A DNA stretch of 64,000 nt, taken from assembly GCF_040182365.1 (NCBI RefSeq), contig NZ_CP144460.1:4464001-4528000 (forward strand), written 5' to 3'. The notes below the pieces were generated by a model. That model was not told the origin of the DNA. It did not search any database and saw only the letters and a list, made by a program, of their open reading frames with translations. Both the position numbers and the translations under genes were made by a program. Of this stretch, positions 40,984 through 50,169 are shown piece by piece (positions within the stretch are counted from its first letter, which is position 1; every line of letters begins with the position of its first letter). This DNA is from Xanthomonas sp. 10-10. Lineage in GTDB: Bacteria; Pseudomonadota; Gammaproteobacteria; Xanthomonadales; Xanthomonadaceae.

Positions 40984-41018
40984 CTTTCCCGATTCCCCAA
41001 TCCCGATTCCCAAATCCC
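40984..41018. repeat. Short heptamer repeat (GATTCCC type) before mdtC
   Basis: Units of GATTCCC CAATCCC GATTCCC AAATCCC in the 133-nt gap between mdtB and mdtC, just upstream of the mdtC start and overlapping its expected ribosome-binding region. Confidence 0.7.
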
Positions 41019-41030
41019 GGCACCACAGCC

Positions 41031-44000
41031 ATGAACATCTCCGCGCCCTTCATCAAGCGCCCGATCGGCACTTCGCTGCTGGCGATCGGTCTGTTCGTGA
41101 TCGGATTGATGTGCTATCTGCGGCTGGGCGTGGCGGCGTTGCCGAACATCCAGATCCCGGTGATCTTCGTGCACGCCACGCAGTCCGGCGCCGATGCCAG
41201 CACCATGGCCTCCACCGTCACCGCGCCGCTGGAACGGCATCTGGGCCAGCTGCCCGGCATCGACCGCATGCGCTCGTCCAGCTCGGAGAGCAGCAGTCTG
41301 GTGGTGCTGGTGTTCCAGAGCAATCGCAACATCGATTCGGCCGCACAGGACATCCAGACCGCGATCAATGCCTCGCAATCGGACCTGCCCTCCGGGCTCG
41401 GCACGCCGATCTACTCCAAGGCTAATCCGAACGACGACCCGGTCATCGCCATCGCGCTGACCTCGGACACGCAATCGGCCGATGAGCTCTACAACGTGGC
41501 CGACTCGCTGCTGGCGCAGCGCCTGCGCCAGATCACCGGTATCAGCTCGGTGGACATCGCCGGCGCTTCCACGCCGGCGGTACGCGTGGACGTGGACCTG
41601 CGCGCGCTCAATGCATTGGGCCTGACCCCGGACGATCTGCGCAACGCGGTGCGCGCGGCCAACGTGACCTCGCCGACCGGCTTCCTGTCCGACGGCAACA
41701 CCACCATGGCCATCATCGCCAACGATTCGGTGGCCAAGGCGGCGGATTTTGCGCAGCTGGCGATCTCCACCCAATCCAACGGACGCATCGTGCGGCTGGG
41801 CGATGTGGCCACCGTCTACGACGGCCAGCAGGATGCGTATCAAGCGGCCTGGTTCGATGGCAAACCCGCAGTGGTGATGTATGCCTTCACCCGCGCCGGC
41901 GCCAACATCGTCGAAACCGTGGACCAGGTGAAGGCGCAGATTCCCGAGCTGCGCGCCTACCTGCAACCCGGCACCACGCTCACGCCCTACTTCGACCGCA
42001 CCCCCACCATTCGCGCCTCGCTGCACGAGGTGCAGGCCACGCTGATGATCAGCCTGGCGATGGTGGTGCTGACCATGGCGCTGTTCCTGCGTCGCCTGGC
42101 ACCCACGCTGATCGCCGCGGTCACCGTGCCGCTGTCGCTGGCCGGCTCGGCGCTGGTGATGTACGTGCTGGGCTTCACCTTGAACAACCTGAGCCTGCTG
42201 GCGCTGGTGATCGCGATTGGTTTTGTGGTCGACGATGCGATCGTGGTGATCGAGAACGTCATGCGGCATCTGGACGAAGGCATGCCGCGGCTGGAAGCCG
42301 CCCTGACCGGTGCGCGCGAGATCGGCTTCACCATCGTGTCGATCACCGCTTCGCTGGTGGCGGTGTTCATTCCGATGCTGTTCGCCAGCGGCATGGTCGG
42401 CGCGTTTTTCCGCGAGTTCACCGTGACCCTGGTGGCGGCGATCGTGGTCTCGATGCTGGTGTCGCTGACCTTGACGCCGGCGCTGTGCAGCCGCTTCCTG
42501 TCGGCGCATAGCGAGCCGGAAAAGCCCGGCCGTTTCGGTGCCTGGCTGGACCGCATGCACGAGCGCATGCTCGCCGTTTACACCGTGGCGCTGGACTTTT
42601 CGTTGCGCCACGCATTGCTGCTGTCGCTGACGCCCTTGCTATTGATCGCCGCCACCGTTTTCCTCGGCGGTGCAGTCAAGAAGGGCTCGTTCCCCGCGCA
42701 GGACACCGGCCTGATCTGGGGCCGCGCCAATTCCAGCGCCACGGTGTCGTTCGCCGACATGGTCAGCCGCCAGCGCCGCATCACCGACATGCTGATGGCC
42801 GACCCGGCGGTGAAGACCGTCGGCGCACGGCTGGGCTCCGGCCGCCAGGGCTCCAGCGCCTCGTTCAATATCGAATTGAAAAAGCGCGACGAAGGCCGCC
42901 GCGATACCACCGCGCAAGTGGTCGCACGCCTGAGTGCCAAGGCCGACCGCTACCCGGACCTTGACCTGCGCCTGCGCGCGATCCAGGACCTGCCCAGCGA
43001 CGGCGGCGGCGGCACCAGCCAGGGCGCGCAGTATCGCGTGTCGCTGCAGGGAAACGACCTGGCGCAGCTGCAGGAATGGCTGCCCAAGCTGCAGGCCGCG
43101 CTGAAGAAGAACCCACGCCTGCGCGATGTCGGCACCGACGTGGATACCGCCGGCCTGCGCCAGAACATCGTGATCGACCGCGCCAAGGCCGCGCGCCTGG
43201 GAATCACGGTCGGTGCCATCGATGGCGCGCTGTATGGCGCCTTCGGCCAGCGCTCCATCTCCACCATCTATTCGGATCTCAACCAATACAGCGTGGTGGT
43301 CAATGCGCTGCCCTCGCAGACCGCCACGCCCAAGGCGCTGGACCAGATCTTCGTGCCCAACCGCGCCGGGCAGATGGTGCCGATCACCGCGGTCGCCACC
43401 CAGACCCCCGGCCTGGCGCCGCCGCAGATCATCCATGAAAACCAGTACACCACGATGGATCTGAGCTACAACCTCGCACCGGGCGTCAGCACCGGCGAGG
43501 CGGACCTGATCATCAAGTCCACCGTGGAGGGCTTGCGCATGCCCGACGGCATCCGTCTCAGCGGCGACGACAGCTTCAACGTGCAGCTCAGCCCCAACTC
43601 GATGGGCGTGTTGCTGCTGGCCGCGGTGCTCACCGTCTACATCGTGCTGGGCATGCTCTACGAGAGCCTGATCCACCCGGTGACCATCCTGTCCACGCTG
43701 CCGGCCGCCGGCGTCGGCGCGCTGCTGGCGTTGTTCCTGACCAACACCGAGTTGTCGGTGATCTCGATGATCGCGCTGGTGCTGCTGATCGGCATCGTCA
43801 AGAAGAACGCGATCATGATGATCGACTTCGCGCTGGTGGCGCAGCGCGTGCACGGCATGGATGCACGTGCGGCTGCGCGCGAGGCCTCGATCGTGCGCTT
43901 CCGCCCGATCATGATGACCACGATGGTGGCGATCCTGGCGGCGGTTCCGCTGGCGGTAGGCCTGGGCGAAGGCTCTGAGCTGCGCCGCCCGCTGGGTATC

Positions 44001-44171
44001 GCGATGATCGGCGGGCTGGTGTTCTCGCAGAGCCTGACCCTGCTCAGCACCCCCGCGCTGTATGTGATCTTCTCCTGCCTGAGCGAACGCTGGAAGGCGC
44101 GGCGCGCACGTGCGCGTGCACGCCGGGCAGAGCGCGCGGCGGCACGGCGCCCGGCGGCGTCGGCGCACTGA
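41031..44171 (+). CDS. mdtC: RND efflux permease, MdtC-like
   Basis: A 1046-residue HAE1-type permease, second of the pair. It begins FIKRPIGTSLLAIGLFVIGL and carries the DD proton-relay motif (GFVVDDAIVVIENVMRH) and the C-terminal conserved AIMMIDFALVAQRVHG and FRPIMMTTMVAILAAVPLA segments. I started at the ATG at 41031, which directly precedes the first helix. An upstream ATG at 40980 would translate the heptamer repeat. No TolC-like gene follows, so an outer-membrane factor must come from elsewhere. Confidence 0.9.
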   Translation: MNISAPFIKRPIGTSLLAIGLFVIGLMCYLRLGVAALPNIQIPVIFVHATQSGADASTMASTVTAPLERHLGQLPGIDRMRSSSSESSSLVVLVFQSNRNIDSAAQDIQTAINASQSDLPSGLGTPIYSKANPNDDPVIAIALTSDTQSADELYNVADSLLAQRLRQITGISSVDIAGASTPAVRVDVDLRALNALGLTPDDLRNAVRAANVTSPTGFLSDGNTTMAIIANDSVAKAADFAQLAISTQSNGRIVRLGDVATVYDGQQDAYQAAWFDGKPAVVMYAFTRAGANIVETVDQVKAQIPELRAYLQPGTTLTPYFDRTPTIRASLHEVQATLMISLAMVVLTMALFLRRLAPTLIAAVTVPLSLAGSALVMYVLGFTLNNLSLLALVIAIGFVVDDAIVVIENVMRHLDEGMPRLEAALTGAREIGFTIVSITASLVAVFIPMLFASGMVGAFFREFTVTLVAAIVVSMLVSLTLTPALCSRFLSAHSEPEKPGRFGAWLDRMHERMLAVYTVALDFSLRHALLLSLTPLLLIAATVFLGGAVKKGSFPAQDTGLIWGRANSSATVSFADMVSRQRRITDMLMADPAVKTVGARLGSGRQGSSASFNIELKKRDEGRRDTTAQVVARLSAKADRYPDLDLRLRAIQDLPSDGGGGTSQGAQYRVSLQGNDLAQLQEWLPKLQAALKKNPRLRDVGTDVDTAGLRQNIVIDRAKAARLGITVGAIDGALYGAFGQRSISTIYSDLNQYSVVVNALPSQTATPKALDQIFVPNRAGQMVPITAVATQTPGLAPPQIIHENQYTTMDLSYNLAPGVSTGEADLIIKSTVEGLRMPDGIRLSGDDSFNVQLSPNSMGVLLLAAVLTVYIVLGMLYESLIHPVTILSTLPAAGVGALLALFLTNTELSVISMIALVLLIGIVKKNAIMMIDFALVAQRVHGMDARAAAREASIVRFRPIMMTTMVAILAAVPLAVGLGEGSELRRPLGIAMIGGLVFSQSLTLLSTPALYVIFSCLSERWKARRARARARRAERAAARRPAASAH

Positions 44172-44490
44172 GGCGACGCCGCACACGCGCCGGCCTGCTT
44201 AGACCGACGCGTGCCGGCCGGCATGTTGGTTGGTCAGCGCCGCTCGGCAGTCACCTGTCGATTGCCGACGTGACGCCGGGGCATCTCTGCTGGCAACGCA
44301 TAAGCCCGGCACGCTGGCCAGGCTGCAGATACATGGGTCTGCAAAGCGGGAATCTCGGTTGCCTTGGCGCGCTTGGACGGTGCCGGGCAGATCATGTGCG
44401 GAGCGACGGCCCTGCGGCCTGGCTGCAGGGCCCGGTCGAGATGGTCGGTGCGCATGCTTTTTCGACAAAGCAACCAGCACACTGTCTGGT

Positions 44491-44593
44491 GCGGTGCCCT
44501 CACCGGTTGCGGGACCGTGTGGCGGCATGGATGCCGCCACACGGTCCCCATGGACGGGTTAACGGCGTGTCCCGCAAGCGGTGAGGGCACCGC
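44491..44593. repeat. Nested-palindrome element A (103 bp)
   Basis: 25-bp arms at 44491-44515 and 44569-44593 (starting GCGGTGCCCTCACCG) are complementary with one mismatch. Just inside, 44513-44546 form a perfect 16-bp inner palindrome around gg with core GCGGCAT/ATGCCGC. Flanks TCTGGT before and CTCGAC after are shared with element B. Confidence 0.85.
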
Positions 44594-44743
44594 GCACTCG
44601 ACTAGCCAGGCTTTTGACTACACCTAACAACGACACTGCGACTCGGAATCTCGGTTGTCTTTCTATCTTGGGACTTGCGGGATTGGGTCGCGTGGATAGA
44701 TCCGGTGTAGAGCGTTGGACGCCGTAAGTTTGCTGCAGTGCCC

Positions 44744-44841
44744 TTGCCCGCCTACCATCGCGGGACACGCTGCAAGTACGTCCTTGTAAGCTCTTACGCG
44801 GCATCCATGCCGCGTAAGGTCCCGCGACGGTAGGCGGGCAA
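44744..44841. repeat. Nested-palindrome element C (98 bp, inverted)
   Basis: 23-bp arms at 44744-44766 and 44819-44841 (starting TTGCCCGCCTACC) match with one mismatch. The inner palindrome (TTACGCGGCAT/ATGCCGCGTAA, 44794-44817) lies next to the right arm, so the element is in the opposite orientation to A and B. It shares the inner GCGGCAT core and the CGCGGGAC arm end. Confidence 0.8.
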
Positions 44842-45038
44842 TGACCTGTCGAGATGGTCGGTGTGCAAGATGCAAGCAGTGCGTTACATGCGTTGTTCGG
44901 GCGACGGCGCGCCCAGTAAGCTTTCCAAGACGAGCAGAGCATAAGCAGGCTTTCCCTGAGTAATCGACAACCTTCCTGGCGTCCCCAAGGCGCACGTAGC
45001 GATAGTTGTTCGATCCAACAACCAACCAATTTTCTGGT

Positions 45039-45141
45039 GCGGTGTCCTCGCCGCTTGCGGGACGCTTTGGCGGCATGGATGCCGCCAAGGAGCCTCCACG
45101 GACGGATTCACAGCGTGTCCCGCAAGCGGTGAGGGCACCGC
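45039..45141. repeat. Nested-palindrome element B (103 bp)
   Basis: The same length and layout as element A: 25-bp arms at 45039-45063 and 45117-45141, and an inner palindrome starting at the left arm (TTGGCGGCAT/ATGCCGCCAA). The right arm is identical to that of A. It is followed by GGGCTTTTGAC, close to CAGGCTTTTGAC after A. Confidence 0.85.
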
Positions 45142-45370
45142 ACGCTCGACCCACTGGGCTTTTGACCTAAGCCAAAGCGCCCGACCGCGTCCAGATGCCG
45201 AGACTAGCCAAAACCTCGATTGCTTCTTTGTTCCGATGCTTCAAGGTACGCGCCATCCGACTCCGCAGCGGCGCACATTCTGGCAATGTGCACTGCGCGA
45301 TCACGACACGCCATGCGCGACAAAGCCGGCAGACAGCAGGCGTGCAAACGCGCACGCCGCGCCGTGACTG

Positions 45371-46738
45371 CTACACCAGCAACGCCTGCAGCGACTCCCG
45401 CTCCAGCTGCGCATACAACGCGAACTCGTCGTGCACCTGTGCGCCCAACGCCTGCTCGAAACTGCGCTTGCTCGAATGTGCGGCGTAGGCGCGTTGCTCG
45501 GCGCCGCCGAGGTTGGACTGGAAGATGCCGGCTGCGCTGACCGGCAGGAAGTCTTCGTAGATGATCGGATCGGCACTGAGCAGGCCGAGCGCGATCGCCG
45601 TTTCTGCAGGCAGTGCGGCCACCTGCGCCGGATCGGCGCGGCCGGCATCGGTCAACGCATAGCGGAAGTAGCCCAGCCCTTCCTGACGCAGCAGCGCCTC
45701 GTCGTCTGGAAAGGCCACGAACGCGGTCTGCAGCCGCGTGGCGTAATCGGTGCCGGTGCTGCCGGCGCCATCGGCGTCGCGCGCCTGCGCCAGCAGTGCG
45801 TCGTACAGCGCGCGGCCCTTGGGCGTCAGTGCGAGCCCGCGCTGTTCGATCTCGCCGAAGCGCGCGGTATGCGTGCCGTGTTCGGGCTGCCCGCCGTCGC
45901 CGACAAAGCGCACCGGCTCTTCCAGCGCCTTGAAACTGGTCTGGCGCAGCAGGATCGGCACGCGCCGACGCGGCGGCCCTTCGATCACCGCCTTCGCATC
46001 GATGCCGGCGCGCTGCATCTGCGCCTGCGCCGCGTCGATATCCAGCGTGCGCGGGGTCAGATGGTTGATATGCGGGCCGTGGAAGCTCACCACATCGGCG
46101 ATCAACTTGTGCGCATCGCTCAGCGCGCGGTAAGTGGGCAGCGACACCGTTGCATCGCCATGCCAGCGGAAGGTTTCCAGCGCTTCGGCCACGAAGCGCT
46201 GCGCCTGCCCGGCATCGAGCCCGCCGACACGCTCGTAGTGTTCGATCAACTCCACGACAGCATCGGTGAAGATCTGCCGCTGCTCCAGGATCTGCGCAGC
46301 CTGCGCACGTAGCGCGGCATCCTCGATCAGTTCCAGCCGCAGCAACGAGGTGAACACGCGGAACGGATTGGCCGACAGCGCTGCCTCGTCGATCGGGCGG
46401 AACGCGGTGGAATGCACCGGCACCCCCGCCACCGAGAGATCGTAATAACCCACCGGGTGCATGCCCATCACCGCAAACAGGCGCCCCAAGGTGGCCAGTT
46501 CCGCCGCCGTGCCGACCCGGATTGCGCCGTGCCGCTCCAGATCCAGTCGTGCGCGCTCGTCGTTGCGCTGCAGCCGCGCTGCCAATGCCGGATCGGCTTC
46601 CAGCGTCTGCGCATTGACCTGCGCCACCAGCGTCATCAGGTCGCCGTACAACGGCACCTCGGCGCGATACATGTCCGACATCGCCTGCGCAAACAGGCTG
46701 CGGATGTGGTCGGAAGAAACAAACACGGTATCGCGCAT
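45371..46738 (-). CDS. hglS: 2-oxoadipate dioxygenase/decarboxylase (HglS/YdcJ, DUF1338)
   Basis: A 455-residue non-heme iron enzyme of the DUF1338 family, which converts 2-oxoadipate to D-2-hydroxyglutarate in the D-lysine catabolic route. The predicted metal ligands are all there: His70 in LERHGAIRVGT, His226 in HGPHINHLTPR, and Glu296 in ARFGEIEQRG. The HPVGYYDLSVAG and FRVFTSLLRLELI segments are also conserved. The start at 46738 gives the usual length. No other lysine-degradation gene is adjacent. Confidence 0.83.
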   Translation of the reverse strand: MRDTVFVSSDHIRSLFAQAMSDMYRAEVPLYGDLMTLVAQVNAQTLEADPALAARLQRNDERARLDLERHGAIRVGTAAELATLGRLFAVMGMHPVGYYDLSVAGVPVHSTAFRPIDEAALSANPFRVFTSLLRLELIEDAALRAQAAQILEQRQIFTDAVVELIEHYERVGGLDAGQAQRFVAEALETFRWHGDATVSLPTYRALSDAHKLIADVVSFHGPHINHLTPRTLDIDAAQAQMQRAGIDAKAVIEGPPRRRVPILLRQTSFKALEEPVRFVGDGGQPEHGTHTARFGEIEQRGLALTPKGRALYDALLAQARDADGAGSTGTDYATRLQTAFVAFPDDEALLRQEGLGYFRYALTDAGRADPAQVAALPAETAIALGLLSADPIIYEDFLPVSAAGIFQSNLGGAEQRAYAAHSSKRSFEQALGAQVHDEFALYAQLERESLQALLV

Positions 46739-46889
46739 GGCGTGGTCTTGGCAGAGGCCGGCCGATGCCAGCGTTACCGCATTCTCGCCGACCACGCCCC
46801 TTAGCGACCAGCTGCACGGCAGCATCGCGCCCGCGCGTTGGCGCGCAGACAGCCGGCTGCGCCTGCGGACCTGCGACATGCCTTGCGCG

Positions 46890-47489
46890 TTACAACCCCG
46901 CCTGGGCTGCAGCGTCGGCCGCTTCGCTGGCCTCGCGCGCGGCCTCCAGCCGCTGCGCGTGATCGCCAAGCTGGCGGCGCAGCAGCGCATCGAGGGTGAT
47001 CGGCCGTTCCCAGCGGTCGTAGCTGGCGACGATGGCGTGCCGCAGCGCGCGCAGATGCGCGTTGTCCGGCGCCACCGGCAGCCGCGTGATCACGCCCTCC
47101 CATCCATCGCGATGATCGCGCGTGTAGGCGCGCACGCTGTCGCGGCACGACAGCTGCACCGTGTGCGCCCACGCGCAGGCGAAGTAGATGTCGCCGGCAT
47201 GCCAGCCATGCACCTGCAGCAGCGCCTGCACGTAGCCACGCGGGGTTTCGGTATAGCGGGCAACCTCATCGATGAAACTGTCGGGGTAGCGCTGCGCATA
47301 GCTGCCCATGTCGGCCAGATGCTGGTCCACCCACGCATCGCCGGTGCCGGGCGTCACCGCCGGTGCGGCCTCCTGCGTCCGGGTGCCGGCAGCCGGCGCA
47401 GGCACGCCCTGCGCCACCGCCAGTACCGGAACCAGCACGGCAACCAGCAATGGCAGCGATCGCAACCGAGGTGAGCGTAAGACGGGCAT
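46890..47489 (-). CDS. Exported protein, unknown function
   Basis: A 199-residue protein with a signal peptide (SLPLLVAVLVPVLAVAQG). The mature part is Ala/Pro-rich to about residue 50, then helical with Asp/Trp pairs (DAWVDQHLADMGSYAQRYPD, WHAGDIYFACAWAH) and two Cys. The C-terminal end is an Ala/Glu-rich coiled helix. I chose MPVLRS at 47489 over 47540. No domain is recognised. It is conserved-looking by codon use, and lies downstream of the HAD gene on the same strand, about 98 nt away. Confidence 0.65.
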   Translation of the reverse strand: MPVLRSPRLRSLPLLVAVLVPVLAVAQGVPAPAAGTRTQEAAPAVTPGTGDAWVDQHLADMGSYAQRYPDSFIDEVARYTETPRGYVQALLQVHGWHAGDIYFACAWAHTVQLSCRDSVRAYTRDHRDGWEGVITRLPVAPDNAHLRALRHAIVASYDRWERPITLDALLRRQLGDHAQRLEAAREASEAADAAAQAGL

Positions 47490-47587
47490 GTCCCGATGAT
47501 GCCGCATACCCGCGCCGGTGTCAGGCCACACGCGTGTCAACGCAGATCGTAAAAGCCGATCAAATGCACTTCGCGAGCACGACCAGC

Positions 47588-48343
47588 TCAGGCCTGTCTG
47601 TGCCTGGCCAGTGCATCCAGCGCATGCACGGCGGCCGGCCAGCCTGCGGCATCGGACACTTCGCGCATGCGCGGTTCGTCGGCGGCGACACCGTGGTCCT
47701 GTTCGTGCGCCCAGGTCACCGCGTAGGGGGTATGGATGCCCCAGCCGCCGATCGCCAGCACCGGCTCCACGTCCGAGCGCAACGAGTTGCCGATCATGAC
47801 GAAGCGCTGCGCCGGCAGGTCGAATTCGCCGAGTACGCGCGCGTAGGTATCGGGATCTTTCTCGGACACCACCTCGACCCGCGGGAACAGGTCGGTCAGG
47901 CCGGACTGGGCGATCTTCTGCTCCTGATGGAACAGATCGCCCTTGGTGATCAACACCACCGCATAGTCGGCGGCGATGGCGCTGACGGCCTCACGCACTC
48001 CGGCAATCACTTCCACCGGATGTTGCAGCGTGGCCCGCCCAATCTCGACGATGCGCTGGATGTCGCGGGCGTCGATGCGGGCGTCGGTCAGTTCGATGGC
48101 TGTCTCGATCATCGATAACGTCATGCCCTTGGCGCCGTAGCCGAACACCTTGAGGTTGCGTCGTTCCACCGCCAGCAGATGCCGCTGCATGCGGCTGTCG
48201 CCCAGGTCCAGATAACCGGCCAGGATCGCTTCGAAATCCGCTTCGGCGCTGCGGTAATAGTCCTCGCTTTTCCAGAGGGTATCGTCGCCATCGAAGCCAA
48301 CCAGTTGGATCGCCTGGCCGTCGCGCTGTGTCAGAGCTGTCAT
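47588..48343 (-). CDS. HAD family hydrolase
   Basis: A 251-residue haloacid-dehalogenase superfamily phosphatase. Motif I FDGDDTLW (Asp18 nucleophile, Asp20 acid), motif II ITKGD, Lys of motif III and motif IV MIGNSLRSDVEP are complete. The cap between motifs I and II is alpha-helical (subfamily IA). The phosphatase substrate is not predictable. It is upstream of the exported protein at 46890 and downstream of the EF-hand gene at 48380. Confidence 0.88.
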   Translation of the reverse strand: MTALTQRDGQAIQLVGFDGDDTLWKSEDYYRSAEADFEAILAGYLDLGDSRMQRHLLAVERRNLKVFGYGAKGMTLSMIETAIELTDARIDARDIQRIVEIGRATLQHPVEVIAGVREAVSAIAADYAVVLITKGDLFHQEQKIAQSGLTDLFPRVEVVSEKDPDTYARVLGEFDLPAQRFVMIGNSLRSDVEPVLAIGGWGIHTPYAVTWAHEQDHGVAADEPRMREVSDAAGWPAAVHALDALARHRQA

Positions 48344-48379
48344 CGCGCAAGTCTAGCAGCGCGTGGATGCGCTGCTGCG

Positions 48380-48817
48380 TCAGTCGCCCGCAGCGTCGCC
48401 CGGGCCGGGCTGGTAGCTGGCGAATTCGTCGCGCGACAGGCGCCCATCGCCGTTGCCGTCGAAGTCGGCGAAGTTCTCGCGCAGGATCGGGTCGGCTCCG
48501 GCTTCTTCCCGCGTCAGCGAGCCGTCTGCATCGCTATCCAGACTGCGGAAGCTGCGCGGTACCAGCGTCCCGGCCGGCGCGGCCACCGAGGAGTCGGCGC
48601 CGCTCCTGGGGCGGACCGGGCCGGCGGGATCGGTGGGAAGCAGTGGCGTCGTTGCAGGTGGTGGCGGCTCGATCGGCAGAGGCGACATCGCCGGGGCACT
48701 GGAGCCAGGCGGCGCAAGCGGTTGCTGCGTAGACGCCGGCGGCAACTCCGGGGGCGCGGCAAACGCCAGCAGTGGGCCAGATAGACCCGCCAGTAAGATA
48801 ATGCACAGTTGCACCAT
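48380..48817 (-). CDS. EF-hand calcium-binding lipid/secreted protein
   Basis: A 145-residue exported protein. I chose the ATG at 48817 (MVQLCIILLAGLSGPLLAFA signal), a long Pro/Ala-rich linker (about 25-85) follows, then two EF-hand loops: LDSDADGSLTREE and FDGNGDGRLSRDE, with Asp/Asn at the metal positions and Glu/Asp at position 12. It has a potential calcium-sensing or buffering role in the periplasm. It is adjacent to a second EF-hand gene in the same orientation. Confidence 0.83.
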   Translation of the reverse strand: MVQLCIILLAGLSGPLLAFAAPPELPPASTQQPLAPPGSSAPAMSPLPIEPPPPATTPLLPTDPAGPVRPRSGADSSVAAPAGTLVPRSFRSLDSDADGSLTREEAGADPILRENFADFDGNGDGRLSRDEFASYQPGPGDAAGD

Positions 48818-48862
48818 GGAAGAAGGCCGGAGTTGTAGCACTTCACCGTAGCGTGCCCCACG

Positions 48863-48900
48863 TAAAGAAAACGGGAGCGGCCTTGGCAGGCCGCCCCCGT
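48863..48900 (-). terminator. Terminator of the 49018-49377 EF-hand gene
   Basis: ACGGGAGCGGCCT-tggc-AGGCCGCCCCCGT (48871-48900) has a 13-bp stem with one mismatch and a T-rich run on the minus strand (TTTTCTTT, 48870-48863). Confidence 0.75.
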
Positions 48901-49017
48901 GGACCCATCCCGACCCAACGCGCAAGGCGTGGTCGGCTTGCCTACCTACAAAGCTCCTCTTCGATCATTGAAAGCGGTCTGTAGCGGCACCGCCTGGTCA
49001 TCTCGGCACGATACCGG

Positions 49018-49377
49018 TCAGTTCCCCTGCGAGCCGCTGGCACCGCCGCCGCTCTGCTGGGTGGCGACAAAGGCTTTGTACTCATCCGGGGTCAGCTTGC
49101 CGTCGTGATCGCCGTCGGCCTGGTCGAAGATCTGCGCCAGCCCGGCGTTGACCTGGGCTTCGGGCTTGCTGATTGCGCCGTCACTATCGGTATCGACACT
49201 GGCCCAGGTCTGCCCGCCGCCACTGGAACTGGAGCTACCGCTCTGGGCACCGGTGGCCGAACTTCCCGACTGCGCTGCAGCATCCTGGGAGGTGCTTTGC
49301 GCCATGGCCGGCAGCGCAAGAGCGGCGGCAAGAGCGGCGGTGGCGGCAAGCAGCGAGGTGCGGTTGCGATTCTTCAT
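49018..49377 (-). CDS. EF-hand calcium-binding secreted protein
   Basis: A 119-residue exported protein with signal peptide (AALALPAMAQ, cleaved near residue 26) and two EF-hand loops (DTDSDGAISKPE and DGDHDGKLTPDE) around a Ser/Gly-rich linker. It ends in a Gly/Ser-rich tail. Start at 49377. A strong terminator follows at 48863-48900. It may share a role with the gene at 48380, since the loop pairs and signal layout are alike. Confidence 0.83.
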   Translation of the reverse strand: MKNRNRTSLLAATAALAAALALPAMAQSTSQDAAAQSGSSATGAQSGSSSSSGGGQTWASVDTDSDGAISKPEAQVNAGLAQIFDQADGDHDGKLTPDEYKAFVATQQSGGGASGSQGN

Positions 49378-49601
49378 TGGGTGGTCTCCTTGGCTTGGGA
49401 ATGCGCGGTGTCGCCGCACATGGCACCACCCTACCCATCGCAAATGAACGCCCAACCCGGCGTAATTTCGCGCAAAACGTCCTCTTAACCATCGCGCGGA
49501 ACGTTGTGTTTAGCCGCCTGTTAGCGGCTGGTGAGCCAAACAGAAGCAGCGCATTCAACAGCGCGGTTTTTGAGAACCAGGACGCGTTTTTCCACCGTCG
49601 T

Positions 49602-49979
49602 TTACGGGCCCGGGGCCTCGTCATCCCAGCTTCCGGAGCTGAACAGTTTCCAACCCAGGACGACGCCCGCAAGTGCACCGGCCACTTGCAGGATGACGCG
49701 CGAACCTAATTCGTTGGGGTCGTGAATCTTTGCCAGCGCCAGCCGCGCATACAGCGGCGACTCCAGCCGCACGATGCTGGTGTAGACGAGGTTCCAGATG
49801 TCGTAGCCGGCACCGATGGCCACCGCGAGCAGGCAGGCGATTCCCAGGGTGTGGCCGTGGGTGAACTGCAGACGTCGGCCGATGTACTCGACAGCGGCAA
49901 ACAACAGCACCCCAAGCACCAGCGCAATCAGGCCGGCCTCCAGCGAACCGAGCAGGCCGAAGTGCAGGGGCAGATTCAT
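49602..49979 (-). CDS. Small inner-membrane protein (125 aa)
   Basis: A 125-residue protein with three predicted membrane segments (about 15-33, 46-66 and 96-113), a short loop with YTSIVRLESPLYARLAL, and an acidic C-terminus (WDDEAPGP). No domain is recognised. It is read alone on the minus strand with 190 nt to the next gene upstream (50170) holding no gene. Function unknown. Confidence 0.6.
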   Translation of the reverse strand: MNLPLHFGLLGSLEAGLIALVLGVLLFAAVEYIGRRLQFTHGHTLGIACLLAVAIGAGYDIWNLVYTSIVRLESPLYARLALAKIHDPNELGSRVILQVAGALAGVVLGWKLFSSGSWDDEAPGP

Positions 49980-50169
49980 CGTGACAATCCAGGCAGCAGG
50001 CGTGCCAGTCTAGCGGCTAAGGGCAAGGGATCCGCAGGCGTCGCCGAATCGGTGGACGAGCACGCGAACATGGCAGCGGCGATGGCGAGTCAGGCACGCG
50101 CCTGACTGGGGCCGGCATGTTGCGCGGCCTGCTGCAGCGCTGCACAAGCACCGTGTCCGCAAGTCCGCC

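Larger units (their letters stand above)
44172..45370. other. 1.2-kb gene-free repeat region
   Basis: No coding sequence I can support. The region has three nested-palindrome elements (listed separately) with shared flanks: GGAATCTCGGTTG at 44349-44361 and 44645-44657, and GTCGAGATGGTCGGTG at 44435-44450 and 44848-44863. Small ORFs here read through the palindromes. It lies between mdtC (plus) and the HglS-like gene (minus), which converge. Confidence 0.75.

Noticed and set aside
44559..45154. Minus-strand ORFs of 84-163 codons in the repeat region
   Set aside because: They translate the palindromic elements (repeated HPCR and PSPLAGHAVN segments) and have no independent support.
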